A stretch of DNA of 64,000 nt, taken from contig CAJJDO010000064.1 of assembly GCA_905183005.1 (NCBI GenBank), positions 250,695 to 314,694 on the forward strand, in the 5' to 3' direction. This DNA comes from Paramecium pentaurelia (Eukaryota; Ciliophora; Oligohymenophorea; Peniculida; Parameciidae). Position 1 is the stretch's first letter; every line of letters starts with the position of its first letter. Positions 11,352-23,302 of the stretch are shown here, piece by piece. Under the pieces are notes generated by a model that saw only the letters and a program-made list of their open reading frames with translations, was not told the origin of the DNA and did not search any database. A program made the position numbers and the translations under genes.

Positions 11352-12398
11352 ATGAAGAAAACACTTACAAGATATTTGGTAGAAATTCCAACACATGAAT
11401 ATTAAGATAAGAAGGTCTATTATGTAATCAAAGTAACAAATTTGGAAACAAATGATTATAAAGAAGTTAAAAAACGTTATTCAGAATTAGAATCTATTCA
11501 CTATAAAATTTTAGATTGGATCAACATTTTCAAAATAAAAATCCCTTAGTTATAATTTCCAAAAAAAAAAATTCTGTTTAGCACTAATCTATCAGAAGAG
11601 AGTATTATTAAGCGAGTATTTTAATTTATTATGTTAGAGGACTGAATTATAATAATATTTTAATGATGTCTTTTAACATCCTGAATTACAAAGTTTAGGA
11701 TCCATTGAAGAATTTATACCTGTTACTAAAAACAGAAAACCTGTTGATCAGAATTAAATAATACAAAATTCTAATAATTAATGGTCAGAAATTGAAGCAT
11801 TAAAGAAATCTTACTTAGCTAAACATGAAAATTAGGTTTTTTCATTACCTTTACAAAAACCACAATAATAAATTAAGTATATTTGATTTATTTATTCAAT
11901 TTTAGATAACAATATACATTTAAATTTGGAGAACATGCTTTTTAAGATAATTCAGCAATTTATACCATAGAAATTACTGATCATTATGCTAATAAGAGTT
12001 GGAAATTTAATTAAAGATATCAAGATTTAAAGGAAAATCATAGATAATTAAAAAAAATTAAGATTCCTTTTGAAATACCAGAATTTCCTCAAAAAAAAGT
12101 GATAAATTCTATGGATAATAGTGATTTAAAAGATAGAAAAACATAATTAGAAGTTTATCTCAACTCTATATTTAAGTATATTTTTTTAATCTAATTATTT
12201 AGATATCATGAATTAGTTTCCAGTAATCTTATGGTCTTTTTTATTGCCAAAAGTCAATTAGATGGAAATGAAATAGGATGTAGATCTAAAGGTCCTTCAT
12301 AAACAACCTTAGAAAATTCAAGTATAAAAAGCCAAACAAATATCTTGGATTAAAATGATGACTTTGATCCCAAACAACCGAGAAAAATTACCTGTTGA
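11352..12398 (+). CDS. Tandem PX-domain protein
   Basis: Two phosphoinositide-binding PX domains in one 322-residue protein, implying targeting to PI3P-rich endosomal or phagosomal membranes. The first (residues ~3-110) contains YYVIKVTN and then EVKKRYSELESIH. The second (~170-280) contains YTIEITD, then WKFNQRYQDLKENH and a basic loop with IPFEIPEFPQKK. The PX1 position normally occupied by Arg before Tyr-Ser is KRYS, suitable for lipid contact; PX2 has QRYQD, a weaker match. Introns of 22, 29 and 27 nt give a frame-checked model. No BAR, SH3 or catalytic domain is visible. It may be a ciliate sorting-nexin-like adaptor. Confidence 0.8.
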
Positions 12399-12458
12399 TG
12401 TTCTCCTACTTAATTTGTATATATGATAATTTTAACAGTAATATAATTAAATATTCAA

Positions 12459-14427
12459 ATGAGCTACAATAGCAAAACTATTGATTTGATTCTCAAGGTT
12501 TAAGAACCAAATTAAAAGTAATTCACATCTTTTCAATAATTCTTCAAAACTAATAACCCACCTCCATTGTTATTTGAAAAAAACATAACTCCAAAAAATG
12601 TAAAAGCATAGCGTTCCTTCTCTAATAAAACATAAGATTCAATTAAGGAAACAAAAAGAAAAAGTTTTAGTCAACTTAAATACCCAGAATATAGGATGTT
12701 AAAAATATATGCTAGAATTAAGCCTGGAGAATGTTAACTTAACTATGATAAGTCATCAATTCTTATTGATACCAATTCATATAATTTTGATAGAGTATTT
12801 GAATAATAAGCAACATAAGTATATTAATAATTTATCAAAGGGGGATATTTTTGACGTTGTGGCAAAATAAACAGTAGATGATTTTCTTAATAATATAAAT
12901 GGATGTTTAATAGCATATGGATAAACAGGAAGTGGAAAAACGTTCACTATGTTTGGTGAATCAAACAATCCTGGAATAGTTTTAAGAACATTTACACATT
13001 TGTTCTTAAGAAATTAAGAAACGATTTATGTTTCAATTCTTGAAATTTATAAAGATCATATTTATGATCTTGTTTCTGGTGTTTAAGATTTAAAAATGAA
13101 GGAAGACTTATAATTAGGTTTTTATGTAGATGGATTAAAAAGAATTGTAATCATTTATATCATATAATTTAGAAAGTTGATAAATTAGAAAATTGTTAAG
13201 AATTACTTTAGATAGCTGAAGAAAATAGACATGTTGCTGAGACTAAATTAAATGCATTAAGTAGTAGAAGTCATTTAATATTGACAATTTAAATGGGAAG
13301 AGCAAAGCTTTATTTAGTTGATTTAGCAGGAAGTGAAAAAGTAAATAAAACTGGAGCTATTGGTGAAACACTTTAAGAAGCAAAGAAAATTAATTATTCA
13401 TTATCTTGTTTGGGACATGTCATACAATGTTTATCATAAGGATAAGATCATATTCCTTATAGAGATTCTAAACTTACTAAATTATTAATGGATAGTCTAT
13501 AAGCAGATTGCAGAACATCTATTGTAATCTAATATATAAGATTTTTAGATTGTAGCAATATCTCCTGAAAATAAAAATTAAGATGAAACTATTTCATCTT
13601 TAAAATTTGCTTAGAGAGCTAGATTTATTAAGAAGGAAATTAGAATTGCAACATAGAAAAAGACATATAGAGATTTAGAATTAGAAATTAGTTAACTTAA
13701 ATAGGAATTATTGGAAACAAAATAAAGAATGAGTTAAACCAGTTCAGTTTCACAATTTCAATGTCGATATATTACTGATTCTGAAATTCCATGTTCAGAA
13801 AGTTTAAGATTGACTTATAGAAGTTTGAACACTGAAAATAAAGAAAATTGTGTGCCCAATCTCAAAATCTAAGAAAATAGTGCTTAATTAGAATTAGATA
13901 AAAAGATTAATTAAATTTAGATTGAATTGTAGGGATTAAATAAAGAGTAGAACTTTGATAATGTTAAAAGGTAGGTTGCTAAAATAAATGAATTAACCAT
14001 AGAAATGAAGAAAACCTATAAAATCTTAGTTAGTACTTAAGGCTTGAATAATAATCATTTACAAATTCAATGTTAATTTATTGAAACTTAATAAGAATAA
14101 AATAAACAGTTACAAAAAATTGCAGAGCAAATCTCAAATATGGATTCAAGCAAACCAAGTTTTAATATTGCCATTAATAATATGATTAAGAATCTCTAAA
14201 AATAATAATAATAAAATATTGATGATATGCAATGTAAATTAGAAAAAATGTATTATGATATTAAAAAAACAGCCACTGCTTAAGACTATAATTTAAATCA
14301 TTTAGCATTGAAATTAGTTGCCTCTCCTAATAGATAACAATAATACTAATAATAATAATAAATAAAAAGATCTAAATCAAAACCTAATATGAATCCTTCT
14401 GTAAAGTATTTAAAAAATAAAAAATGA
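12459..14427 (+). CDS. Kinesin motor protein with C-terminal coiled coil
   Basis: ATP-driven microtubule motor. The 631-residue frame-checked model has introns of 22, 26 and 25 nt. The motor spans ~80-370 and shows the P-loop AYGQTGSGKTFTMFG, switch I NALSSRSH, switch II LYLVDLAGSEK and the microtubule-binding IPYRDSKLTKLL. The loop between switch I and switch II is about ten residues shorter than in conventional kinesin. The N-terminal 80 residues are basic and Ser/Thr-rich. After the motor come a charged neck (ARFIKKEIRIATQKKTYRDL), long coiled-coil segments with many Gln encoded as TAA/TAG, and a basic tail. I cannot place it in a numbered kinesin family by eye. Role could be ciliary or mitotic. 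Confidence 0.93.
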
Positions 14428-14461
14428 TTACAATTAATCCATATATTATACTATATAAAGA

Positions 14462-15620
14462 TCATTTTGTTTTTCCATTATATTTGAGCTCTTTTCTGAC
14501 AATCCTTGAAAAAGGCCCCATGTATCCATCAAATATGTATGCCAAAATAGCTAAAGTGTAGTTTGTATGATATGGTAATGAATCATAGAATTCAGGGGCA
14601 ATTTTCTTAACTAGAGGCAATCTAGACCATGGAATATTAGGGAAATCATGATGTTCTGTATGATATCCTAAATTTAAAATTAAAAAGTTGGCAATTCCGA
14701 GATAATTATATGTTTCTAATCTATTGATAAATTCATAGTGTTCAGTGATCAAATGAGCAGCTAGAGGATGTACACTATTAAATACTAATTTAATTCTTAC
14801 CTTAATCCAAAATAGGTTGATAATATTAACCACCCCAATGCAGATGGTCCCATATATCTGTATATCAATGTATTTGATACAATTATTGACACTAAGTTTA
14901 AGATCTCATATTTATTTGGTATCAAGGGTCTTATGAACATAGGTCTAAGCGAATAGAATAAAGGCAAAAAAAGCATAAACAAAAATTTACGCAAAGGCCC
15001 TTTGACATGATCTACCTCCCATTAGGATGGCAAATCGGGATCTAAATCAGGTAAATTCATAAACGTGTGATGATCTGAATGATATCTATAAAATATAAAA
15101 AAAAAATATACCTTCCAAAAGTAATGGCTGATGGAACTCCCTAACCAAAATTTAAGAAGATGGCCATCAATTTATTGTATTACACACTCTCAAAACACAA
15201 GTAATGAGTAAAATCATGCATTAAAGCATGAAGAGCATGACTTAAGACTGCTCCGATGCAGTAGGATGAGACTAGATACCATAACCAATTTGTGGTTGCA
15301 AAGAAGTTTATACACCAAAATTGAGCCAGAACTATACCAACCCCAAGCCATGCTGACATAAGGTCTGGTCCAAAAAGAATTTTTATTTCTGGGTGCTTCT
15401 CAAGTATTTGTCTTCTTCTTATTGCATGTGGTTCATCATGACCTTTGATAATATTGTATAATATCATACCCATTATATGAAAATAAGTCATATTTTTTTC
15501 AAATTTTGTGTTTGAAAAAATGGAATCCTTTGTGGAAGTGTGCCCATTTTTTTATACTTGTTCTTTTAGGAGCTCAGGCTAATTTGTATCTTCTAATAAG
15601 CCTTATTTATTAAGGAACAT
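14462..15620 (-). CDS. Sphingolipid delta-4 desaturase (DES1/DEGS type)
   Basis: Di-iron membrane desaturase that introduces the delta-4 double bond into dihydroceramide in the ER. All three histidine boxes are present: HDFTH, HSDHH (after the conserved FGRY) and HTEHH, the last followed by DFPNIPWSRLPLVKKIAPEF, which is highly specific for DES1. The start DEPHAIRRRQILEKHPEI is the family N-terminal signature. Two or three introns (26, 26 and an optional in-phase 27-nt one at ~15437-15463) leave a frame-checked 359- or 368-residue protein. The start at 15620 gives a 44-residue extension; the ATG at 15491 is closer to the usual DES1 length and equally possible. Confidence 0.92.
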
Positions 15621-16277
15621 TTTGAAACAAATTATTAATATATATGAATTTTAATCGATTTCGGTTTTTGGTTTAATAATATTATTTTTAGAATCATAGC
15701 ATAATTTATTAAAATATTATATTACGAAAATTAATGCGAACTATTGTTTTAAAAAAAAAAATTATAGTTTAGATCGAACTCAAATGGCAGAATTACATCA
15801 TAAATTATGTTCTTTTATGTTATTGTAAATCAAACCTTACTTAGTTAGAAAGACATATTATTCTTAATAATCTGTGCATTCCAGAGTTATTTTGCTAACT
15901 ACATAATTGAGAGCAAAAAGTTTACTTATAATTATTGAAAAAAGTGGAATTCTTGGTGTGATACTCATAATTAAATTATAAATATGCTAAAAGTTATTCA
16001 TACTTTAAATTCAATAAAATTATCAAACCATACTTGAATGTAGTAGGATTTAATAAATATTTAGAAATAAAGATAAATAATGTAAAATCTAATAAAAATT
16101 TACATAAGGTTGTATTTTTGAGAAGTCGAACTTTATCCTGAAAAATAATTAAATTTAAATAAAAAAATTCCTTTTTTATTAAAGCAATTTTTTTAATATA
16201 AATAATTATTAATATTTAAAAGTATCTAAAATTAATATAATTTATGTATTGCGTTTCTAATTGAATTGATTATAATG
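15621..16277. other. 657-bp gap with only ambiguous ORFs
   Basis: Lies between the desaturase start and the 3' end of the next minus-strand gene. A 161-codon TGA-free plus-strand frame runs 15784-16269; its first third (MAELHHKLCSFMLLQIKPYL) looks protein-like but the rest is Asn/Ile/Gln low complexity. On the opposite strand a 55-codon frame (starting MSITPRIPLFSII) overlaps it. No family is recognisable in either. The gap must also hold the desaturase promoter. I treat it as unresolved. Confidence 0.3.
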
Positions 16278-18893
16278 TCAAGCTTTTTAAGCAGTTGATA
16301 ATAAACTTAATTTTTATTGAATTGACTTTATGTAAAGAGCATCTACTTCTGATGCTTTCTCTACTGCTTTTAGTGGTTTTGTAGTCCAAGAAGCTTCTAC
16401 TATCTATATAACAAATAATAATAATAAATACAGATTCCATGCTTTTAGTTTATTTATCTAATTTATTTACTTAATCTGCCTTTCTTTTTATATAGCTTTC
16501 TTGTTATAATGATTCACCATTTGTTTTATCATCAATATACTAAAATAATTTTGAAAATGTTTTTTACTTTTTTTTTAATTTTATCAACTTTTTAATTATG
16601 CAAAGCTAATTTCTTTTTTCTTAACTCCTCTTTCTATTCATCATCTAAATCATCTAAGTTTACAACTTTTCTTGGTGTTTATTCAATGCCTTCCTCTCTC
16701 CTTCTTCGTTCTTCATCTTTTCTTCTTTCTTCTTCTTTAATTTTCTCTTCTTTTTCTTATCTTTCCTTTTCCTTTCTTTCTTCTCTTTCTTTTTTAGCTT
16801 ATACTAAAACTTCTTATAAATAATCATGTCTCTCGAGCTAAATAAATTATATTAATTTTTACTGTTCCTAAGGTTTAGTTTTTAACAATTTTTGGAGTGG
16901 AAGTGATTTATGGTAATTCTAATTTTTTTTTTTTCTATTATTCTTGTAGTAATTTTAATTATTTTTCTTTCTCTTCTTTTTCTAATTCAAGAGCCTTTTA
17001 ATGTAATTCTTTAAATTCTTTTAAATATTCCTTTCCTTTTTATTTGGCTAAAGTTTCTTCATATTCATAATCAAATTCATCTTTTTTCTTCTTATCTTCA
17101 TCTTTTATTTTACTTAATATAATTGATTATTCAAGTTCCTTTTTAGCTTTCTCTTATATTTTTTTATATCTCTCCAATTCTTTTTCTTTTGCTTCTTTTT
17201 CTTTTTATTATCTAGCTTCTTCTTCTCTTTAGAAAATTTCAAAATTAGATTCCTTTTCTTATTCTTTATCATTCTTTTTAACCATTCGAATATATCTTTC
17301 AGGATGGATTGTTTTATCCCTTAAAACCATTAATTCTTCCTCTTTTTCTTTATCTTTTTGAATTTTAATGGTTTCTTTAACTTTTTTATCATAATTTATG
17401 ATTTTTTATTTTTTTTCTTTGGCTTAATTAATTAAAGATTCTTTGGGTATGATTGAGATATCATCAAGTGATTTATTAATTCTAGATTCTTATAATAACC
17501 ATAATTTTGAATCAAAACTTGCATTAACATTTTAACTATATTTTCCAGCTTCTAACCCTAATTTTTCAAGAGCTTTCATTCTTTTTTCTTCATATTCTCT
17601 TTTTTTCATCTTAAGTTTTTTTAAATATTCTTTCATATGTTCCTCATATTCTTAATTATAAAATTCATTCTTTTCCATTCTATTTTTTCTTTCTTAATTA
17701 ACAATTTCTTATTATTTTTGTATTTTTTTATTATACTTCTCTAACACTCTCATATATAAAGGTTATTCAATTTCAATTTTTTTATGTGGATGTTATATTT
17801 TGTTACTGGGAGATGCACTTTTAGGTCTGAGTTTTTTCTTCTTATCCTTTTTTTAACCTTCATTTTTATATGGTTTTAATTAAACCTTAGGAATATCTAC
17901 TGAGGCGATTAATGATCTTTCTTTATTCATTTTAGATAGTTTATCATTTAAACTCTTAAAATATTCATCTTCCATTTTATCCATTTTTTCAAATCTTTGT
18001 TTCTATTTAACTTTCAAATCTTCTATATTTTCTCTTAATTTTGCATGTAACTGTTCTTTCAATTATTAACTATATAAATAATAGAAATAATGATTACGTT
18101 TTGATAGCATCTTCTTGTTTTTTTCTTTCTTCTTCTTCTTTTTCTCTCCTCTCTTTTTCACTCAATATTTTATTTGTTTTTTCTCTTCTTGTTTTGGCTT
18201 CATGTTAGATTTTTTAGACTGTCTCTTGAGCTTATTATTATTTGGTAACATTCTCTTCTTGCATATATAATTTGAGAGTAGGTTAACTATAAGCACTATA
18301 TGCATTGTTGATTTTCTGGCTTTTGAGTGTTTTCAATTCAGTATCAACATTTTATAGTTTTGTTTATAGTGAATCTTTTTCTTTTTCGACAATCAAGACT
18401 TTTTTATCCATCATATGTCCTTCAACATAGTTATATTTGGAATTCTTATAAAAATAATAACTTTCTAATTTACTTCTAATTACAAGACTCCTTTACGAAT
18501 TGCATTAAGAATTTTATCTTCAACTCTTTCGGCATTTCTTAATGAGAGCTAAGAATAGAATATATAATAAACCTTTTGAGAAATGGAATCTTGCTTACTT
18601 TTAAGAGTTTCAAAATACTTATTTTAAAAGTCCATCATGGTTTGTTTCATCTTTTATATATGATCCTAAAGGCCATAAAATATAAAATTTACTATATCAT
18701 TAGTGGCAGCTTTGACAGTTTCTTTTTTTGGGGGAGAAGGCTAAGCAGTTTTAGGTTATTGAATGGGCTATTGTTATTATGGTTATTGTTATTTTTAATC
18801 ATTTGGTTTACCAGTAGTTTTTGGAGGATCTTTTGGAGGAGGTTGTTATTATGGCTATTATTTTGTAGGTGGTGCTACAGGATTTTATTTCAT
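16278..18893 (-). CDS. Long charged coiled-coil protein with Pro/Gln-rich head
   Basis: Frame-checked 808-residue model with seven introns (27, 24, 29, 28, 25, 28 and 28 nt). Residues 1-65 are Pro/Gln/Lys-rich (KQQPQQQPPPKDPPK..QPSPPKKE). The rest is almost entirely Lys/Glu/Arg helix with long heptad stretches such as EKERREKEEEERKKQED, broken by short conserved-looking basic patches (LRPKSASPSNK, TIHPERYIRMVKKND). The C-terminus ends STAQKA. No enzymatic motif is present. Composition fits a structural component of cilia, basal bodies or cortex, but I recognise no orthologue. A 69-codon membrane-protein ORF lies just upstream on the same strand. Confidence 0.72.
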
Positions 18894-18931
18894 TATTTAT
18901 AAATATTAATTTGCACATTTTACATATAAAT

Positions 18932-19141
18932 TCAATAACAATTTTTTGCAAATCTAGCATAAGTTTCATCAAGATTATTTTTCATATTTTAATCAATAGC
19001 CCATTGTCTTTAACATGAATCTGATGTTATAACACTAAGTCCTGCCTAAATCATCCAATGAATAGGCACCACTACTATTAAAAGTGTAAGAATAGTCATA
19101 ATTAGAGTTTTGGTTTCTTTTATTTTGAGTTCGTAATACAT
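18932..19141 (-). CDS. Small single-pass membrane protein, hypothetical
   Basis: Intronless 69-residue frame beginning MYYELKIKETKTLIM, followed by one hydrophobic helix (TILTLLIVVVPIHWMI) and a soluble tail with two cysteines ending ARFAKNCY. It ends 38 bp before the start of the long coiled-coil gene. Codon choice is similar to nearby genes and a TM helix this clean is unlikely in spacer DNA, but no homologue is recognised. It might instead be the first exon of a longer gene. Confidence 0.45.
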
Positions 19142-19219
19142 GCTTTTTAGATAATATAACCTATTATTTATATTAATTTGAATATACATATTTGTTAAAA
19201 TATTAAAAACTATAAAAAT

Positions 19220-20657
19220 TCAAAAAGCCTATCCAAATAAAGTCTGATTTAATAAATAAAAGGCAGTTATCCTATCATTTTATGGTACCATATGTCCAGC
19301 TCCCCTTACAGTGACAAATCTCAATTTGTTAGAGTATCCTTGAGTATAACCACCAAGTTAGTTATTTTTTACATAATAAGGTCTCCATTCTTCAGTGACA
19401 GATACTTTTAATTTCTGCAATGCTATAAATTATTTAAATTAAAATAAATACCTTGCAATGTATCTAAGTATGGTACTACACTATCAGCATCTCCATTATA
19501 TAATAGAATGTTGTAAAGATCATAATTTAGTAATTCTTGCAATACTTTCATAACAAGAGGAGGATCTGACACATATTTAAATTATTTGTTGTTTGATTTA
19601 GAACACATAAACCATTATATATTTTCATCCACATGTAGATACTTTTTAATCTAAATATCATTTAAATAATTCTAAATATTATCTATTTAGACACATGGTA
19701 CTCCTAATTCATGATTAGTAACTTTAACAATATTATCATTATGAAGCATCATAAATTATTTCATTTATAAGATCCATTCATATTCATTTTCTGATTCTTT
19801 TTCCTCATAATAACAATACCCATAAATATCATATGGATTAATTCTCTTTGTTATTCTCCAAGCATCATAATTCACATCTTCACAATCTTCTGATGTAACA
19901 TTCTTCTCACAAGCAGAAATATCAAATGTTGGAGGTAACAATTAATGTTACTTTTAATATATCAATTAAGATATAGGAAGATGTGTTAAATTAGTCACTC
20001 CATTTCCAATCATCATTCCTTATAAATTTATTACAGCAACTTCTAAATCATTAAATTTTTTTATTCTCTCTGCAAGCAATGGTATATATGCTCCTGCATA
20101 ACTTTCACCTGCTAACCATAATGGATTCTTTTGATATTCTGGATAATTGCTATAAAATTCCTATAAAACTTTTAAATTGTGATCTGCTGTTTATGAATCA
20201 TTAAATGTTATGTTCAATGGATTATGTGAAAAACCCACTCCACTTGGACTTTCCAAAAATAATAAATGTGCTATTCTATTCCAAGAATACTCATTATATG
20301 ATAAACTCTCATCATCCTCATTCAAAAATACAAAAGGACCAATCTCTTAAAGAAATCCAATCATTGACGAACAACCTTTAATATTACTTATATATTCTAC
20401 CTGGTCCTCCATTTAACCACAAAACAAGAGGTACATTATTATCCAAATTGTTTAGCTAACTCTAAACAAATACATAATGAAATGATTGATTGCTATCAGT
20501 TATCGATAAATATCCTGAATACAATGAAAAATTAAAATCTGTCATATTAAATGGCTATTCAAATTGATGATAATAATCTTACAGGTAAATAAGTCACTAA
20601 GTCTTCAATTTACAACCCTAATATATAAACAGCTGTTAATATTAGAATTAAAATCAT
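19220..20657 (-). CDS. Secreted or lysosomal serine carboxypeptidase (S10)
   Basis: Removes C-terminal residues from peptides in the acidic vacuolar/lysosomal lumen. The 451-residue frame-checked model has introns of 28, 25 and 29 nt and starts with a signal peptide (MILILILTAVYILG). The full S10 triad is visible: Ser in LAGESYAGAYIP, Asp in LYNGDADSVVPY, His in VRGAGHMVP. The oxyanion/substrate motif LWLNGGPG and the early YSGYL are also present. Typical length and signature order make the assignment secure. Food-vacuole digestion is the likely role in a phagotrophic ciliate. Confidence 0.95.
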
Positions 20658-21122
20658 AAATTTTTATGATAAATTTTTTATATTATGATATCATATTTAA
20701 GTAAAAAAACCATAATTTTAGTATAATGTTATTAATTATTTTACTGCATTCTAATAAAATAATTATATTAATCTATTCATTTACTTATATAATGAAAATA
20801 TAAAAGTTGGAATATTGTGTAATTATTTTAATTGTAATGCTGAAAAAATAAATTAATAATTATTTATAATATTTTAATATATAAAGTTTAAATTATTAAA
20901 CATAATTTAATTGATGTTTAATCTGTCTATCTATCTATCTCAGTATAAGACAGTTTAAAAGAAACACAAAAATTTACATAGAAAATTCATTATTAAATAA
21001 TGATCATCATATTTAAAGGGATATTTGATCATATATAATTGTAAAATAATATAATTTAAGATAGGGAAAAAAAGAGTCTTGCATATTTGAAATAATTAAG
21101 TTAATATAATGATCATCTATAC
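20658..21122. other. Intergenic gap, no gene seen
   Basis: 465 bp of AT-rich spacer on the promoter side of the carboxypeptidase and the 3' side of CWC21. It contains a short CTAT microsatellite. No reading frame of interest is seen on either strand. Confidence 0.5.
20924..20941 (+). repeat. CTAT tetranucleotide microsatellite
   Basis: Four tandem CTAT-type units (tgtctatctatctatctc) in the spacer upstream of the carboxypeptidase gene. Simple repeat only. Confidence 0.7.
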
Positions 21123-21847
21123 TCATTTTTTATGCTTCTTTGACTTTTTTTCTTTTCTTCTACTTCTGCTACGACTTTCCTCCTTTTTGACATCAGCCTC
21201 TTAAGCCACTTTTATTTGTTGTTGTTATTGTGCAAGCTCTTTTAATCTCTTTTTTTCTGCTTTCTTCTATTCCTTTAATTAAATTAAACGTTCAGCTTTT
21301 CTCATTTCTCTTTCAACTTTTTTTTCTAATCTCGATTTCTCTTCAGCATCAAAATCAAAAGCTGTGCCTGGCTTAAATTATTCTTTATCAATTCCAAATG
21401 CATCTCCTATTTTTTTCTCCTACTCTTCCTTCCTTTAGGTTTTAGTGTGAGTATCTGCAACATGACTATTATATTAATATAATTTATTACTCTAATTGAT
21501 ATTCTCCTTTATTTAGCATATCTTTCAATTTTTCCTCCAATCTTTAAACTCTTTATTAAATTTCTTCTTCTGCCATTCCTCTTGCTTCCAATTCTTCTTA
21601 TAAGGTAATTTTTTTGAGTTCAATATCTCTCTTCATTTCATGTAAAATGATTTCTGGATTTGCCTTCTTTCTTGCTTATATAACATTTTCCTAAATTTTA
21701 TTAAATAGTAATGTAAACTTTCATAGCCTTAATTTCTTTAAGAAATTCATCTTGCTTTCTTGTTGGTTTTATATGAGCTAAATTTTTTTAAACATACCCA
21801 GAGGTACCACTACCTCTAGGAGTCATTAAACCAATATTATTGTACAT
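21123..21847 (-). CDS. CWC21: CWC21/SRRM2-type splicing factor (cwf21 domain)
   Basis: Component of the activated spliceosome that docks near Prp8 and the U5/U6 catalytic core. The N-terminus MYNNIGLMTPRGSGTSGYVQ is the almost invariant CWC21 signature. The cwf21 helix-turn-helix region follows (around HEMKRDIELKK..ELEARGMAEEEI), then a Lys/Glu-rich region and a short RS-like tail (EESRSRSRRKEKKSKKHKK). Introns of 28 and 25 nt give a frame-checked 223-residue protein. In a genome with introns of only 20-34 nt this protein is a good handle on how the spliceosome copes with tiny substrates. Confidence 0.93.
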
Positions 21848-22007
21848 AATTAATATGTATATTAATTTATATCATATAATATATTTTCAATCAAAAAATA
21901 TGAGTATTTATATTTTTGATAAACATAAACATCCTCTGATTAAAGAACGCTAATTAATATTTACATTTATAATAAAATTTTAGTTTAGATTAACAAAATT
22001 TAATATA

Positions 22008-23259
22008 ATGAATTATTTTAAGTCAATTTTCTAAAAAAAAAAAAGTCAAAACGTAATTCATTAAAGTCTTGCTGAAAAGTCTACTATATATGATTAAAAT
22101 TCCTAAACAGTCCATCTAGATGATATTAAAGCGATAATTAAATGTTAATAAAAAAGAAAAGAACTATTTTTTAGACCAACTAAAACACTTTTAGAATAAT
22201 TAAAAGTGTTGTATACTTTACATATGATGATTATATCTGAATAAATAAATGATGAAAATGAATTAATTAAATGTTTTTCATAAGGAAAGGTATATAATAT
22301 GTTAATTTAATAAAAGATTGTTTGCTAATAAAATAATAATTAAAGATGTATCTAGACTTCTTTTATCAACAATACAGTTGGAGGATAATCGAATCTTAAT
22401 TCAAATGATGTTTAAATGAATTTTTCTGAAGTATCAAAATATCAAAATCATATAAAAGTATCCTATTAGATTTAATACTGTGGAAATCGAATTTGCTCAA
22501 TAATATTATTCATATTTATAAAGAGTAGCTAATAATTTGGATATCTATTATTCATCTTAAAAAATGTAATATCCATACATAGAAGAATCATAGAGCAGGA
22601 AGATTAAATTTTTATGGCTTTTCAAATTAATGAATATGATTAATTTTAAATTATCCATGATTCCCATGATATAAAAGATAATATTTTAAGAAACAGATTT
22701 CACTGTAAATAATTTAATTATAAATAGTAAATAACAAAAGAGATTGCTATTTTAGTTTATAAAGATTGTATATATGAATATTTATTTATAAAAAAAGAGG
22801 TTGAAGAATAACTGGAATAGTATTAACAACATAATGTTAAAGATAGTAATTAAAATTAATTAATTATTAGCAATTAGTTTATATGAATTATATATTCAAA
22901 CAAAATAAATCACAAATTCTCTAAAATTATTCCATAACATAAGAAATCACTTTTTAAAATATGAAAGAATTGAAAAGTTCAGTTGGCTTTAAGTAGAGAA
23001 GCAACAAGAAAAAGATATTGAATTATATGTTTAAAGAATTAAATTAATAAATTCCACTTAGTTTAAAAACACTTTAAAAGTTCCCTCTTAAAAAGATATT
23101 TATGATGATTTATAATAAAAAATGACATAACCAAAACAAAAAAAAGTAATTTACTAATATAAAAAGGAATAACGTATTCTTGATAATCTGTCTCCTAAGA
23201 TAGAAAATAAGAAATAATAATCAAAGTAGAATAGTCATAGAATAATATTATAATCCTGA
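22008..23259 (+). CDS. ANTH/ENTH-like membrane adaptor (tentative)
   Basis: Frame-checked 400-residue model with introns of 27 and 22 nt. The region ~35-90 (HLDDIKAIIKC..RPTKTLLEQLKVLYTLHMM) resembles the ANTH pattern in which a subset of helices carries the 'K-x-L..L..LH-x-L' motif of AP180/CALM proteins, which bind PIP2 and clathrin. The middle third (FAQQYYSYLQRVANNL, SLYELYIQTKQI) also fits an all-helical ANTH superhelix. The tail is basic and Gln-rich. No clathrin box or DPW motif is evident. I am confident of a gene but only moderately of the family. Confidence 0.55.
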
Positions 23260-23302
23260 TATTTTAATTTCTTAGTTTTACACTTATATTAATAATTTAT
23301 AT

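Noticed and set aside
15755..15850. Possible tRNA on the minus strand (T-loop-like GTTCGATC followed by a T-run resembling a Pol III terminator)
   Set aside because: No matching acceptor stem, D arm or anticodon arm can be drawn; the T-stem has mismatches.
18576..18902. Plus-strand hydrophobic 108-codon frame
   Set aside because: Antisense of the Pro/Gln-rich head of the minus-strand coiled-coil gene; the hydrophobicity is the complement of that composition.
22045..22066. A 22-nt intron in the ANTH-like gene
   Set aside because: The frame is continuous without it and the total length is a multiple of three only when it is kept as exon.
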